This document shows positions 1-9,795 of a DNA stretch of 64,000 nucleotides, piece by piece (the first letter of the stretch is position 1; each line of letters opens with the position of its first letter). The translations under genes and the position numbers were made by a program. The stretch lies in contig NC_081198.1 in the NCBI RefSeq assembly GCF_902713425.1, positions 20,815,188 through 20,879,187 of the forward strand. Reading direction: 5' to 3'. The notes under the pieces are model-generated. The model searched no databases. It saw only the letters and a list, made by a program, of their open reading frames with translations, and was not told the DNA's origin. The DNA comes from Acipenser ruthenus (Eukaryota; Chordata; Actinopteri; Acipenseriformes; Acipenseridae).

Positions 1-1519
1 AGCTGCTGGAAGGCCTCTTTGGTGGGAAGAAGCCGGAATTTTTTTATCAGAAGGCTTATAGTATCAGGCCGGACTGCAAAAATAGGGAGTTAGAACGGAT
101 GGTCTTAGCACCTAAGATAGTTAGTTGCCGGGCGGAACAAGCACGTAAGATACAGGTGTAAGGAAAGTTCTAGGGAACATTAATCACTATTAAACTTGGC
201 AAGAAAAGAGGTGTCTTCAGCAAGCTGGTTTTAGCCAGTATGTGTATAGCTGAAACATACAGGGTCATCTGAGTGTCAATTAAGTTCAAGCTACCAGGGG
301 CCCATAGGAGAAAACATTACAGCTTTACAGCTCAGTAAAATAGTTAGGTTTTCCATAAGGAGAAAACTCTACATTAAAAAGATATAAGATGGAAGTTCCC
401 TATAATACCTGCTAAACACACACCTGTAAGGAAAGAAGGAAATTAATTTGAGAGTGAGATGACATGAGGGAATATATTTTTGAAAGCCAAGTTCATGTAA
501 TCAATTATAATCATTATAACTATAACTGCTATATTATGATATAACTATTGGTGTTACATATATTCAAACACCACTCTTTTTATAATGCACCCATATTAAG
601 TAGTGAATCAAGTTTGCAGGGATTTTGTGAACTCTGCTTCACCTAACTTTTCAGATGAAGGAGGGGGGCCAAGAATGAGTGGATGAGAACATGGGCTAGT
701 GTTGATTTGTTGGCATATGACTTTAATTGAGTCTGAGGAGTTGGTTGAATTCTTTAGAGATTACTGTTTGCCAAGAGATAAGGAGTGTCCATATAGATTG
801 ATGACTGGATCTAATTGGGGCTTCCCATTGCTTTCAATGGGACGAAAATTGTATAAAAACCCTGGGCCGATCACACTGAGACCACCACACTCAAGCTTGG
901 CAGAGCCACGTGGTCCATCCTTTGCAGATCTCTACAGAACAGTCCTTCTCTTTTGTTCACGCTACTCTTCCTTATAATAGGAGGTAAGCATATTAATGGT
1001 ATTATTGTATCTCGCGTTTATTGGTTATATTGCTATGAGGTTTTGAAACAATGTTTTAGTATTAAGAGTGTTATATTGAATGTGCTAAAACATAGCAGTG
1101 GGTGCTTGTAGGCTTTGTGCTTAACCAGCCTGAGGGCTGCACTGAATACATATAATTGTATTATGTTATTGAAGTACTAAATGCTGAAGCTTGTAATCAA
1201 CTTAGCATTGCTAATTATTGTTACATGTTTTCGGGTCTTGGTAGTATGCGCAAACTACTAAACCAATATTAAAGGCATTTTAATAAAACGAAGGAGCGCT
1301 GATGTTGCTCTGATTCGTAAAACTTTGAATAAATGAGTCTGAGTGATTTTCTTGATTAAATAAAAAGGTTTTAAGGACACACCGCTCGTCCAGTGCTCGA
1401 ACATAAACCACTAGGAGTTTTAAACATCTCTGTCCTCCTTAACGTCTCCCCTGAGTTAAGAGTGTGTGCAGAGCGAATAATATAATAAAAGAGAACGTGA
1501 AAAGTGAAAACGTGACACA
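1..1519. other. Non-array flank, no gene recognised
   Basis: This AT-rich stretch has no U2, spacer or Keno similarity that I can see. A short open frame at 699-977 has no recognisable domain and is not called. A TATA-like stretch lies near 851-857, and several AATAAA-like motifs near 1280, 1328 and 1361, so a promoter or the end of some repeat is possible. I cannot assign it. It ends abruptly at about 1520, where Keno ORF1 sequence begins in mid-gene, so this is an edge of the U2/Keno array or a rearrangement breakpoint. Confidence 0.5.
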
Positions 1520-3299
1520 CTGAGAGGGCCCTACTCAGGGGGGGGCGCTGCTGGGTCCGGGCTCCCTCCCTGCCTCGTGTTCTGTATCAGAGGAGCTACT
1601 GGAGGAGCTAGTGGAGTAGCTGTTGTACTCTCTCTCTGGGCTGGGGGAAGGGGTCCTCGTAAAACGGGACATGTCTCGGGGGCGGGGGGGTGAGGGGGGT
1701 GCTGGTGATGATGGTGGTGCTGGAGTCTGGGTTTTGGATACTGTTGGTGGTGATGTGGACTGATCTTTGTTACTTGCTCCCTCTTCCTGCTCAGGCCTAG
1801 GCTTGTTCGTATTTGCCTTGCTGGCTCTGGCCATGTTGGCATAGGAAGAGGGGCAGTCCTTAAACAGGTGCCCCTTCTTTCCACACAAATTGCACTGCCT
1901 CTCTTCTCTGCAGTGGCTGGTCTCGTGGGGGGCGCCGCAGTTCCTGCACTTGACTACAGTACATGCGGCCGCCAGGTGTCCTAATTCCCCACATTTCCTG
2001 CAGAGTTTTGGCATCCCATTATAGAATACCAGCCCTCTGTTGGGCCCTAACACTATGGAGTTTGGAATGTGGCGGACGCCTCCAATGCCCGATGGATCAA
2101 CATTGAGGCGTACCAGCCACTTTCTGGCTCCTGTCCAAACCCCATCTTCGTCTGTAATTTTCCTCCCTTCTGATGACACCCTCCCATAGCGGTTAAGCCA
2201 TGTTGTAATATCATAGTCGCTAACAGCCTCATTGAAAAATTGGACAGTAACAACTTTCATTTCTCTGTCTGTCAGTGCATCCACACAAAATTCTTTGTAT
2301 GGAGCGAGATATTTATTCTCCCCCCAAAAGGACCACATTTCTTGTAACTTTTGGGGGTTCCTAAAACTGACCTCAAACACTTCCTTAAGCCCTGGCAATT
2401 TCACCAAACAATTCAAGTCAGAAGGGGAAAAACCCATACCCCTCTGAAGAATGGTCCGGCTGAACTCCAGTCTCGTCAGTCCTGGTTCCGTTTCATCTTG
2501 CTTGTTTCTTGTGAAGCGCACCGCATTGTGCCTCCTGGTCTCCTGGGTTGGCCGGAACGCCATCCTTCAGCTGGCTCCTCCGATTGGGGTGGGAGAAGCC
2601 TCTGGACGTCCGGGTTGTCTCTCTCTACGGAAAAGAGACAACGTAAGCAGCAAATCTGAGCAGTTGAAGGAACTATTACTTTAGTCCCTGAGGAGATGGT
2701 CGCCTCGCAAGAGGGACCCCCTCCCCAGGTGAACGGTGTCCTTCCCTGGCGGAGTAGGGGGCGCTGCTTGGCACCGAGACCACGTAGGAAGAATCGTGGC
2801 TGTGACGCCTCTTCGGGGTCCGGGGCCGCCCTCTGCTCCTCCCAGATGGCGCCCTCTGCTGGGCGCCTGCTGCTCTCTCGGTCTGGATCTCGATTACAAT
2901 CAAGGGCTGGGGATGAGGTCGTCTAGGTCATCAAAGGGTCCTCAAAGGTCGTCTGGATGGTAGGTCCTCCTTCTCTCTAACTCCAGGAAGGTCTGGAAAA
3001 GCCGGAACCGCCTGAAAAAGAAAAAAACGGGAACCGCCTGAAAAAGAAAAAACTGCTCTCAACAGTCAACAAAATCTTGAAAGACCCTCGGCCTGGATTG
3101 GGCAAGCCAAAACCAGACTGAGCATTAGTCTTCCAAAAAGTTGCCGAGCTGAAGAAAGCCAGTCAAAAATAAAACAAATTCTGTTCCTCCTCACCCGAAC
3201 AAACCTCTCACAGACCCTCGGAGGGAGCGGGCAATGCCACTACCCTCTAAGCCTTAGTCTTAGAAAGATTTATTCGAACTGAAGAGAAGCCAGAGTATA
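1520..3299 (-). mobile_element. K0: 3'-truncated Keno-like Tx1-clade LINE
   Basis: This is the leftmost Keno-like copy. It keeps the complete 5' UTR (about 2564-3299) and the first half of ORF1, then stops at about 1520 inside ORF1, where unrelated AT-rich DNA begins. ORF2 and the 3' UTR are absent. The 5' end joins the U2 spacer at the same place as in K3, K4, K5 and K6 (GAGTATA, then the TGGCTGGCTAAGAAGG spacer). The loss of the 3' half is not the usual 5' truncation of LINEs, so it reflects a later deletion or recombination rather than incomplete reverse transcription. Confidence 0.85.
1535..2563 (-). pseudogene. K0 ORF1 fragment, gag-like CCHC protein
   Basis: This is the N-terminal half of Keno ORF1, about 340 residues. 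It has a basic N-terminus, a conserved middle domain, and three zinc knuckles (about residues 188-201, 206-218 and 224-237). The C-terminal half is missing because of the breakpoint near 1520. A base missing after the G-run at 1538-1545 shifts the frame just before the break, so the last residues are not native. A short alternative frame (1531-1884) is also open, a property shared by all copies. The remnant could still make an RNA-binding protein but has no ORF2 partner in cis. Confidence 0.8.
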
Positions 3300-3613
3300 T
3301 GGCTGGCTAAGAAGGACCTGGCATAGGGACATGTTCCACCACACTTGTCTGGTTAGCTGCATGCTCCCAGGAAACAAACTGCTGCTGTCTACATCATCAC
3401 CACATGTGAATAAAAGAAAGAAAGACAGCAAGAAAGAAAGAGAGAAAGAAAGAGAGAAAGAGAGAAAGAGAGAAAGAAAGAAAGAGAGAAAGAAAAAAAA
3501 AGAAGTAAAACGGCGGGAAAACTTGCATCAACACTGGCACTCTCCCTCCAGCAGGGGTAGACAAAATGCTCACAGGAGAGATCCAGATCTGACTTTGACC
3601 AACGTTAGAGAAA
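3300..3613 (-). repeat. Partial U2 spacer joined to K0 5' end
   Basis: This is the part of the U2 repeat spacer that lies directly downstream of U2: the 3' box region, a low-complexity GAAA/GAGAAA tract (about 3415-3503) and the conserved GGCATAGGGACATGTTCC block. It runs straight into the 5' end of K0 at about 3300. The rest of the spacer (promoter half) is absent here because the LINE starts at this point. Confidence 0.85.
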
Positions 3614-3749
3614 GGTGTGCACCGTTCCCGGAGGTACTGCAATACCGGGCCGATGCGTGGAGTGGACGGAGCAAGCCCCTGTTCCATCTCCCGATTCCAA
3701 AAATCAATTTAATATATGGTCCCCTGATAGGGGACGTATCAGATATTAA
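3614..3749 (-). pseudogene. U2 snRNA 3' part (nt 54-189), K1 3' flank
   Basis: Nucleotides 54-189 of U2 on the minus strand, identical in plan to the intact copies: stem IIa, Sm site, 3' stem-loops. It has no promoter or 5' end because K1 is inserted immediately upstream. The boundary is at TTAA (3746-3749), after which the Keno 3' end begins. It cannot give U2 by itself. Confidence 0.9.
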
Positions 3750-4272
3750 TACTCTTTTATTGAGATTTTACATTTTTTTACATTTACACCCATTCGTTTT
3801 TTCATTCATTTTACATTTCTTTTAAAGATGACATTCATGCATACAGACATACATTTTGTTTTAAAAGCATTTAAAATACATTTAAAAACACCAAGACAAT
3901 TGTGCTTTGTACATGGTTAAAACAGACACAGATTAAAATCAACATGAAAAAAACCTGTGCTGTTTTAAAAGTGACTGGAAAAAAAGAACCATCTATAAAA
4001 AACCAGTGCTTGTGAGGGCCGGGGAGTGCTCTCTAAAAGGTTCAAAAGTGAACATAAAACTAGATCTAAAACAGGGACAGGGGAAAAGGGACAGTGTATA
4101 AAACAGTGAGTTAAAATTCTAAAATTTTAAAACACTTAAAATGTAACTTTTAATAGTTTACATAAAAAATCTTAAAGATACATAAAACAAAACAAAACAA
4201 AATCAAATAAAACATTCAACGTAAATCAAATAAAAGTCCATAAAACTGAAACAAAAGACTACATAAAACCAG

Positions 4273-4353
4273 GGCACCGTTGAAAAACGGTCATGCCAGC
4301 GAAAAAGGGCGGAATGCTGGCATGACAAAATAAATAAAAGGCTTAGCGGTGCC
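4273..4353 (-). other. Nested hairpin in the Keno 3' UTR
   Basis: Just after the ORF2 stop the 3' UTR can fold into a nested structure. An outer stem (GGCACCG at 4273-4279 with CGGTGCC at 4347-4353) encloses a strong inner hairpin (CATGCCAGC at 4292-4300 with GCTGGCATG at 4316-4324). The stems are unchanged in K2, K3, K4 and K6, while loop bases and A-run length vary. In site-specific LINEs the reverse transcriptase usually recognises 3' UTR structure, so this is a candidate recognition element; that role is inference. Confidence 0.6.
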
Positions 4354-4396
4354 CCGTAGTCCCGCTCCTAGGAGCTAGCGGTTCCAGTTTTTTCCT

Positions 4397-7300
4397 TCAT
4401 TCCATCTTCACGTCCTGAAGTCTGGCGATCCTCCACTCCGCGCAGGCCTTGTCCTTCCCGAGGGTCCGGATGTCCAGAATTACAAAGTCCTTGATAAGAG
4501 TTTGTGCCCTTCTGGTCGTGGTGATAGTGTCTAGCTCCTGCTTGTGATAGACACAGACGTTACGGCCTTCCCACAGGATCTGCTTGACAACATTGATGAC
4601 ACGCCAAACGCACTTAGCTGTGCTGGTAGTGATTCCTCCCGCAGGCCCATAGAGCACAGTCTCAGCGGTCATCTTGGCCGTGTCAGCAAACCTGTTTAGG
4701 AAGACAGAGACAGAGAGCCAGACACTGCCAGCCACATCACACTCCCAGAAGATATGGGCTGGTGTTTCTCTCTTGCGGCACTTTGCATAGGGGCATGTTT
4801 CTGCTTGGGCTAGTCCCCTCCTGAACATGAACGCTCGAGTGGGGAGTGCACTGTGGACGGTGTTCCATGCTATATCCTTCTGGACATTACTGAGGCAGCT
4901 GTGAGACACATTCTCCCAGATTTTTTGGCTTTGGGTGAGGGAGAAAGTAGCTACTTTTTCAATTTCCTGGGAACCGGCAAGATATTTAGTTACAGCCTTG
5001 TATTCCCAGGAGGCCAATTTTGCTTTATCTAAGCCCAATTTATATATAGTGTCCCTTAAGGTTCTATAATACAATGGGGGGTCCCAGGAGTACGGCACGG
5101 TGTTATCAATAGTGCAGAGGCCCAAGGCCCTGAGACAGGTGGCAAAATAGAAACGATTCATGTAACATACCTTCCTGTCCAGGGCCTGGATGTTCTTGAT
5201 AGTTTGCGTGAGCCCCTGCACTCGGGTGAGCTGCACAACGTCCGGGACCCCCTTACCTCCCTTCTTGTCGGCTTTACTCAGAGTGGCTCGCTTTACCCTC
5301 TCCATCTTGCTGCCCCAGATAAAGCGGTGGATAATGCGGTCCACCACTTTTTTGGTGGTCCTGTCTGGGGGAAAGATTTTTCCTACATAAGAGAGGATGG
5401 GGAACAGTATAGACTTGGTTATTAATACTCTACCCGTCATTGTTAAGGATCTTGTGCTCCATCCGCCAATCTTTTTACGGACCTGGTTAATGGCCGCCGT
5501 CCAGCTCTGGGCCCCCGAGCTATTGTTCTCGAAAATGAGGCCCAGAATCTTGATTTTGTCCTTTTTGACAGGGTACATGTCCGACAGTTCCCTATCTACC
5601 TGCCAATTTTTAGACACGTAGACTTCGCTCTTGGACTTATTAATCACTGCCCCGGTCGCCGTGCAGTACTTCTCAAGGATATTACTAATCCGAGGTACCG
5701 ACGATGTGTTGGTGCAAATGAGTGACACATCGTCCATATATGCTGTTGTTTTGACCTGGACCCCGTTGGATCCAGGCAGCTGGAAACCAGTTATATTGGT
5801 ATCCCTACGAATTGCCTGCAGGAGGGGTTCAATGCACACGACATATAGCAGTGGGGATAGTGGGCAACCCTGTCTGACCCCTGACTGGATAGATATTTTA
5901 CCAGTCAGGTGCCTGTTCACCAAGACTCGGGTACTAATGTTTGTATATATGGTTTTAACCCACTCCCTAAGTCCAGGAGCGAATTTCATCTGGTCCATCA
6001 CTTTGTACATATATTCATGGCTTACCCTATCGAACGCCTTCTCCTGGTCAAGGTTGAACAGGCAGAGGGGATGGTTCCGTTCTCTAGAATAAGCCAGAAT
6101 GTCCCTTGTTAACATTAAAATATCCGTGATGGACCTCCCTGGGACGCCACAAGCCTGGTCAGGGCCAATGACCAAAGGGAGGTGTACTTGTAGCCGGAGC
6201 ATCAGAGCTTTGGCTAGTATCTTGTAATCCACGCAAAGGAGGCTGATTGGGCGCCAATTCCGTAGATCTTTAACTTCCCCTTTCTTATGAAGGAGAGTAA
6301 TTACACTCTCCCGCATAGAAGGGCCCAACCGCTTCTCCCTGTAGACCGCTCTGTAGACCTCCGCTAAATGGACTTTTAGCGTGTCCCAAAAAAGATGGTA
6401 ATACTCACCCGGGATGCCATCTGGACCTGGCGTCTTACCGGTGTTCATGGTCTTAACCGCCTGGGTGAGCTCCTCCAGCGTGAGTTCTGGGTCCTTCTCC
6501 TCCTCCTCGTCGTCCCGCACTGAGTCAGGCTCCAACTGGCTCAGGAACCACTCTATCAGGGTGTCATCTGTAGCTTTGATGTTATACAGGTCCCTATAGA
6601 AGTTCTCTACCACTTTTTTCACTCCCTCACTATCCTCTACTATCCTCCCCCTGCTGTCGAGCATGGAGGACATCAAGTGCCGCTTCTCCCTCGTTTTCTG
6701 GAAGAAGAAGCGAGTACACTTTTCGTCTTCCTCCATTTTTTGCACTTTTGCATTGTGCATGACCTTTCGTTGTTCCTCCCTACAAAGCACTGAAAGATCT
6801 AGCTTGGTCTGGGCTATCTCGTCGCTTACAGGGAACCCCCGAAGCTGAAGCAGGCTCAGACGCTGGAGGGCAGCATTCAGGTATTTATATTTGGCCCTCC
6901 TTTCTTTTGCTTTCCTCTTGCCTGCTGCTATGAAATAACCCTTAGTTCTCATTTTGACCATCTCCCACCACTCTATAGGGGAGTTGAATAGGTCACGCAA
7001 AGTGGTCCACTCAACAAGCCTGCTCTTATAGGCTGCAGCTATGGAGGGGTCATCGAGTAAGGAGGTGTTTAATTTCCAGACCCCTGACCCCATCTGGGAG
7101 GTCTGAGGGACCTGCAATGTTACCTGCAGGAGCCTATGGTCAGAGAAGAAGACGGCCTGGGTGTCTACTGCCGTCTTCGTAAGGGAGCTGGTATGCAGGA
7201 CGAGATCTATACGGGAGAAGGAGGTCCCAGATGAGCTCACCCAGGTAAAGGGAGGCACCAGGTCCTTACCTGCATCACACAGGGAGAAATCAGATATTAC

Positions 7301-7840
7301 GGAGGACAAAACTCTACTAGAGCGGTCGTTGCGTGGCCTGCTCCGGTCTACGTCCCTCAGAGCACAATTGAAGTCACCTGACACGATGACGGGTACGTTC
7401 CCCAGCAGGAGTGGACGCAGCTGTGGAAAAAATTGAACTCTTTCGTTTTGGTTAGTGGGTGCGTAGACATTGACCAGTCTGAGGGGAGTGTTGTTGTATG
7501 TCACATCCACGCTCAGAATTCTACCAGGTTCTACCTCCCTGCTGCTGCGGGAGGTAATAAATGGGTTTTTAAACAGGATACCTACTCCGTCGGCTCTGGC
7601 TATGTTGGAGCCCGACCAGAAGGAGTCCCCCAGGGTCCAACTCTCCTTCAGGTCCCTATAATCAGGGCTCGACGAAATACCACACTCCTGCAGAAAGATG
7701 AGATCTGCTTTCAAGTTAGCTAGATAGTTTAGTACATCAAATCTTTTTTGTGTCTCCCTGATGCTCCTGACATTAACAGACACACATATCAGGGCCATCA
7801 GGGTAGCTAACAAGAAAAGGAGTCGCTGCGTCCACCCCAT
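4397..7840 (-). CDS. K1 ORF2: APE endonuclease / reverse transcriptase
   Basis: 1147 residues, complete. The N-terminal APE-type endonuclease shows NVRS, E52 in FLQE, SGDFNC (D156, N158), and the SDH triad end (233-235); it nicks the U2 target strand. The reverse transcriptase follows, with TPGPDGIP near 470, NLDQEKAFD (D598), QSGVRQGCPLSPLLY near 652-666 and the catalytic YMDD at 701-704. A C-terminal CCHC motif (C1016, C1021, H1029, C1034) matches the zinc knuckle of Tx1/L1-type ORF2. All key residues are present, so it looks catalytically competent. The start follows the ORF1 stop by 5 nt (TAG TCGCT ATG), which suggests translation by termination-reinitiation. An in-frame Met at residue 15 (MALICVSVNV) is an alternative start closer to the endonuclease fold. 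Confidence 0.93.
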   Translation of the reverse strand: MGWTQRLLFLLATLMALICVSVNVRSIRETQKRFDVLNYLANLKADLIFLQECGISSSPDYRDLKESWTLGDSFWSGSNIARADGVGILFKNPFITSRSSREVEPGRILSVDVTYNNTPLRLVNVYAPTNQNERVQFFPQLRPLLLGNVPVIVSGDFNCALRDVDRSRPRNDRSSRVLSSVISDFSLCDAGKDLVPPFTWVSSSGTSFSRIDLVLHTSSLTKTAVDTQAVFFSDHRLLQVTLQVPQTSQMGSGVWKLNTSLLDDPSIAAAYKSRLVEWTTLRDLFNSPIEWWEMVKMRTKGYFIAAGKRKAKERRAKYKYLNAALQRLSLLQLRGFPVSDEIAQTKLDLSVLCREEQRKVMHNAKVQKMEEDEKCTRFFFQKTREKRHLMSSMLDSRGRIVEDSEGVKKVVENFYRDLYNIKATDDTLIEWFLSQLEPDSVRDDEEEEKDPELTLEELTQAVKTMNTGKTPGPDGIPGEYYHLFWDTLKVHLAEVYRAVYREKRLGPSMRESVITLLHKKGEVKDLRNWRPISLLCVDYKILAKALMLRLQVHLPLVIGPDQACGVPGRSITDILMLTRDILAYSRERNHPLCLFNLDQEKAFDRVSHEYMYKVMDQMKFAPGLREWVKTIYTNISTRVLVNRHLTGKISIQSGVRQGCPLSPLLYVVCIEPLLQAIRRDTNITGFQLPGSNGVQVKTTAYMDDVSLICTNTSSVPRISNILEKYCTATGAVINKSKSEVYVSKNWQVDRELSDMYPVKKDKIKILGLIFENNSSGAQSWTAAINQVRKKIGGWSTRSLTMTGRVLITKSILFPILSYVGKIFPPDRTTKKVVDRIIHRFIWGSKMERVKRATLSKADKKGGKGVPDVVQLTRVQGLTQTIKNIQALDRKVCYMNRFYFATCLRALGLCTIDNTVPYSWDPPLYYRTLRDTIYKLGLDKAKLASWEYKAVTKYLAGSQEIEKVATFSLTQSQKIWENVSHSCLSNVQKDIAWNTVHSALPTRAFMFRRGLAQAETCPYAKCRKRETPAHIFWECDVAGSVWLSVSVFLNRFADTAKMTAETVLYGPAGGITTSTAKCVWRVINVVKQILWEGRNVCVYHKQELDTITTTRRAQTLIKDFVILDIRTLGKDKACAEWRIARLQDVKME

Positions 7841-7845
7841 AGCGA

Positions 7846-9795
7846 CTATGATTGGGAGGTCGGGACACTCTTCCTACTCTTAGCTCTACGCTTGCTTCGA
7901 GGGGGCTTGGGCTTATTTGCAACTCCCATCACCCCTGAGAAGGTACTCACTGCTGCCTTGTCCAAGAAGGCACCGTCTTTATATGCACAGTACGTGGAGT
8001 TGTTGGGGCTATTCAACTCCCCACAAGGTAAGTCTGGTGGAACTTGCTCAGGGCCCCTCGGAACGTGTGGGTCAGCTTTGTCCTGGGGGGGGGGGGTTAT
8101 GACAGACAGCATTCTTTGGCTGTTACCGTCTGTTGAATTGGAGCTGTTAGCAGACTTCTGGCTTACCGCGTCCAGGGGTATTCCCATGTCCTCCAGTGCT
8201 GTATCTAGGAGGACCTCTAGGGGGCCCCTGGTTTTGCCCATACAAGGGAGGGGGTCAAGGATGCTTTGAAGGGAGGCCCTTCGCTTGAAGAGGGTCATTG
8301 CTACCGAGGTACTGCTGGTCAGGGAAGGTGTTGACCCAGACCTCTCCCTCGGTGCATTAGTGAACACCTCTTCTGCGAGGTGTGCTAGGGTTTGTGCCAA
8401 CGACTGGGAAGGCTGGCTGGGGATGCCCTGGCTGGCTGCTACCTGCCCACTAGGCGGCAGTGTAGCCGTCCCACTCGCCTCCGTCTCTGCCTGCGAGGGC
8501 AAGACTGGGGACTTTGTGTGGACATTAGCTGGTTTTGGATCTATGGGGGCCACCTGCAACTTGCTGTCTTTGATCCTGATCTTCTTTCTTTTCCCCCCCT
8601 CGTCTCTACCCTTTCTTTTCCCCACCCTCTGCTGGTTCTTCACTCCCTTCCCCTCCTTCTCACTCTCACTTTCACTGTCGCATTCGCTTTCCTCCCCCAC
8701 GGACTCAATCCTTATGGCGTCATAACGAGAGCCGAGGGGGAGTGCTGGCGCTGAGAGGGCCCTACTCAGGGGGGGGCCGCTGCTGGGTCCGGGCTCCCTC
8801 CCTGCCTCGTGTTCTGCATCAGAGGAGCTACTGGAGGAGCTAGTGGAGTAGCTGTTGTACTCTCTCTCTGGGCTGGGGGAAGGGGTCCTCGTAAAACGGG
8901 ACATGTCTCGGGGGCGGGGGGGTGAGGGGGGTGCTGGTGATGATGGTGGTGCTGGAGTCTGGGTCTTGGATACTGTTGGTGGTGATGTGGACTGATCTTT
9001 GTTACTTGCTCCCTCTTCCTGCTCAGGCCTAGGCTTGTTCGTATTTGCCTTGCTGGCTCTGGCCATGTTGGCATAGGAAGAGGGGCAGTCCTTAAACAGG
9101 TGCCCCTTCTTTCCACACAAATTGCACTGCCTCTCTTCTCTGCAGTGGCTGGTCTCGTGGGGGGCGCCGCAGTTCCTGCACTTGACTACAGTACATGCGG
9201 CCGCCAGGTGTCCTAATTCCCCACATTTCCTGCAGAGTTTTGGCATCCCATTATAGAATACCAGCCCTCTGTTGGGCCCTAACACTATGGAGTTTGGAAT
9301 GTGGCGGACGCCTCCAATGCCCGATGGATCAACATTAAGGCGTACCAGCCACTTTCTGGCTCCTGTCCAAACCCCATCTTCATCTGTAATTTTCCTCCCT
9401 TCTGATGACACCCTCCCATAGCGGTTAAGCCATGTTGTAATATCATAGTCGCTAACAGCCTCATTGAAAAATTGGACAGTAACAACTTTCATTTCTCTGT
9501 CTGTCAGTGCATCCACACAAAATTCTTTGTATGGAGCGAGATATTTATTCTCCCCCCAAAAGGACCACATTTCTTGTAACTTTTGGGGGTTCCTAAAACT
9601 GACCTCAAACACTTCCTTAAGCCCTGGCAATTTCACCAAACAATTCAAGTCAGAAGGGGAAAAACCCATACCCCTCTGAAGAATGGTCCGGCTGAACTCC
9701 AGTCTCGTCAGTCCTGGTTCCGTTTCCTCTTGCTGGGTCCTTGTGAAGCGCACCGCATTGTGCCTCCTAGTCTCCTGGGTTGGCCGGAACGCCAT
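7846..9795 (-). CDS. K1 ORF1: gag-like CCHC nucleic-acid-binding protein
   Basis: 649 residues, complete. Residues 1-185 form a conserved folded region ending in a GPNRGLVFYNGMPKLC segment typical of Tx1-clade ORF1 proteins. Three zinc knuckles follow at about 188-201, 206-218 and 224-237. The C-terminal half is low complexity: Pro/Ser-rich (about 270-345), acidic Ser/Glu near 365-385, Lys/Arg-rich, and ending in a basic tail with KRRAKSRKS. It should coat element RNA in a particle with ORF2. The run of 12 C on the sense strand (8085-8096) encodes three prolines; with 9 C the frame is the same, but with 8 C the C-terminus changes, as in K2, K5 and K6. It ends 5 nt before ORF2. Confidence 0.92.
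   Translation of the reverse strand: MAFRPTQETRRHNAVRFTRTQQEETEPGLTRLEFSRTILQRGMGFSPSDLNCLVKLPGLKEVFEVSFRNPQKLQEMWSFWGENKYLAPYKEFCVDALTDREMKVVTVQFFNEAVSDYDITTWLNRYGRVSSEGRKITDEDGVWTGARKWLVRLNVDPSGIGGVRHIPNSIVLGPNRGLVFYNGMPKLCRKCGELGHLAAACTVVKCRNCGAPHETSHCREERQCNLCGKKGHLFKDCPSSYANMARASKANTNKPRPEQEEGASNKDQSTSPPTVSKTQTPAPPSSPAPPSPPRPRDMSRFTRTPSPSPEREYNSYSTSSSSSSSDAEHEAGREPGPSSGPPLSRALSAPALPLGSRYDAIRIESVGEESECDSESESEKEGKGVKNQQRVGKRKGRDEGGKRKKIRIKDSKLQVAPIDPKPANVHTKSPVLPSQAETEASGTATLPPSGQVAASQGIPSQPSQSLAQTLAHLAEEVFTNAPRERSGSTPSLTSSTSVAMTLFKRRASLQSILDPLPCMGKTRGPLEVLLDTALEDMGIPLDAVSQKSANSSNSTDGNSQRMLSVITPPPQDKADPHVPRGPEQVPPDLPCGELNSPNNSTYCAYKDGAFLDKAAVSTFSGVMGVANKPKPPRSKRRAKSRKSVPTSQS

Noticed and set aside
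699-977. 92-residue open frame in the left flank
   Set aside because: No recognisable domain, no support from context, and short enough to occur by chance.
1-1519. Possible long terminal repeat or promoter of another element
   Set aside because: TATA-like and AATAAA-like motifs are present, but no terminal repeats, primer site or coding part can be seen, so no call is made.
3331-3825. Plus-strand open frame rich in Lys/Glu/Arg (and similar frames in every spacer)
   Set aside because: It is a translation of the GAAA/GAGAAA tract and the reverse complement of U2; the same frame recurs in each spacer only because the DNA repeats.
4397-7840. Classification of the two-ORF LINEs as ordinary L1
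   Set aside because: ORF1 has three CCHC knuckles and no L1 coiled-coil trimer, insertion is sequence-specific in U2, and there is no poly(A) tail, all favouring the Tx1 clade.
7892-8725. Plus-strand open frames opposite Keno ORF1 and ORF2
   Set aside because: These are antisense shadows of well-supported minus-strand genes and have no recognisable domains.
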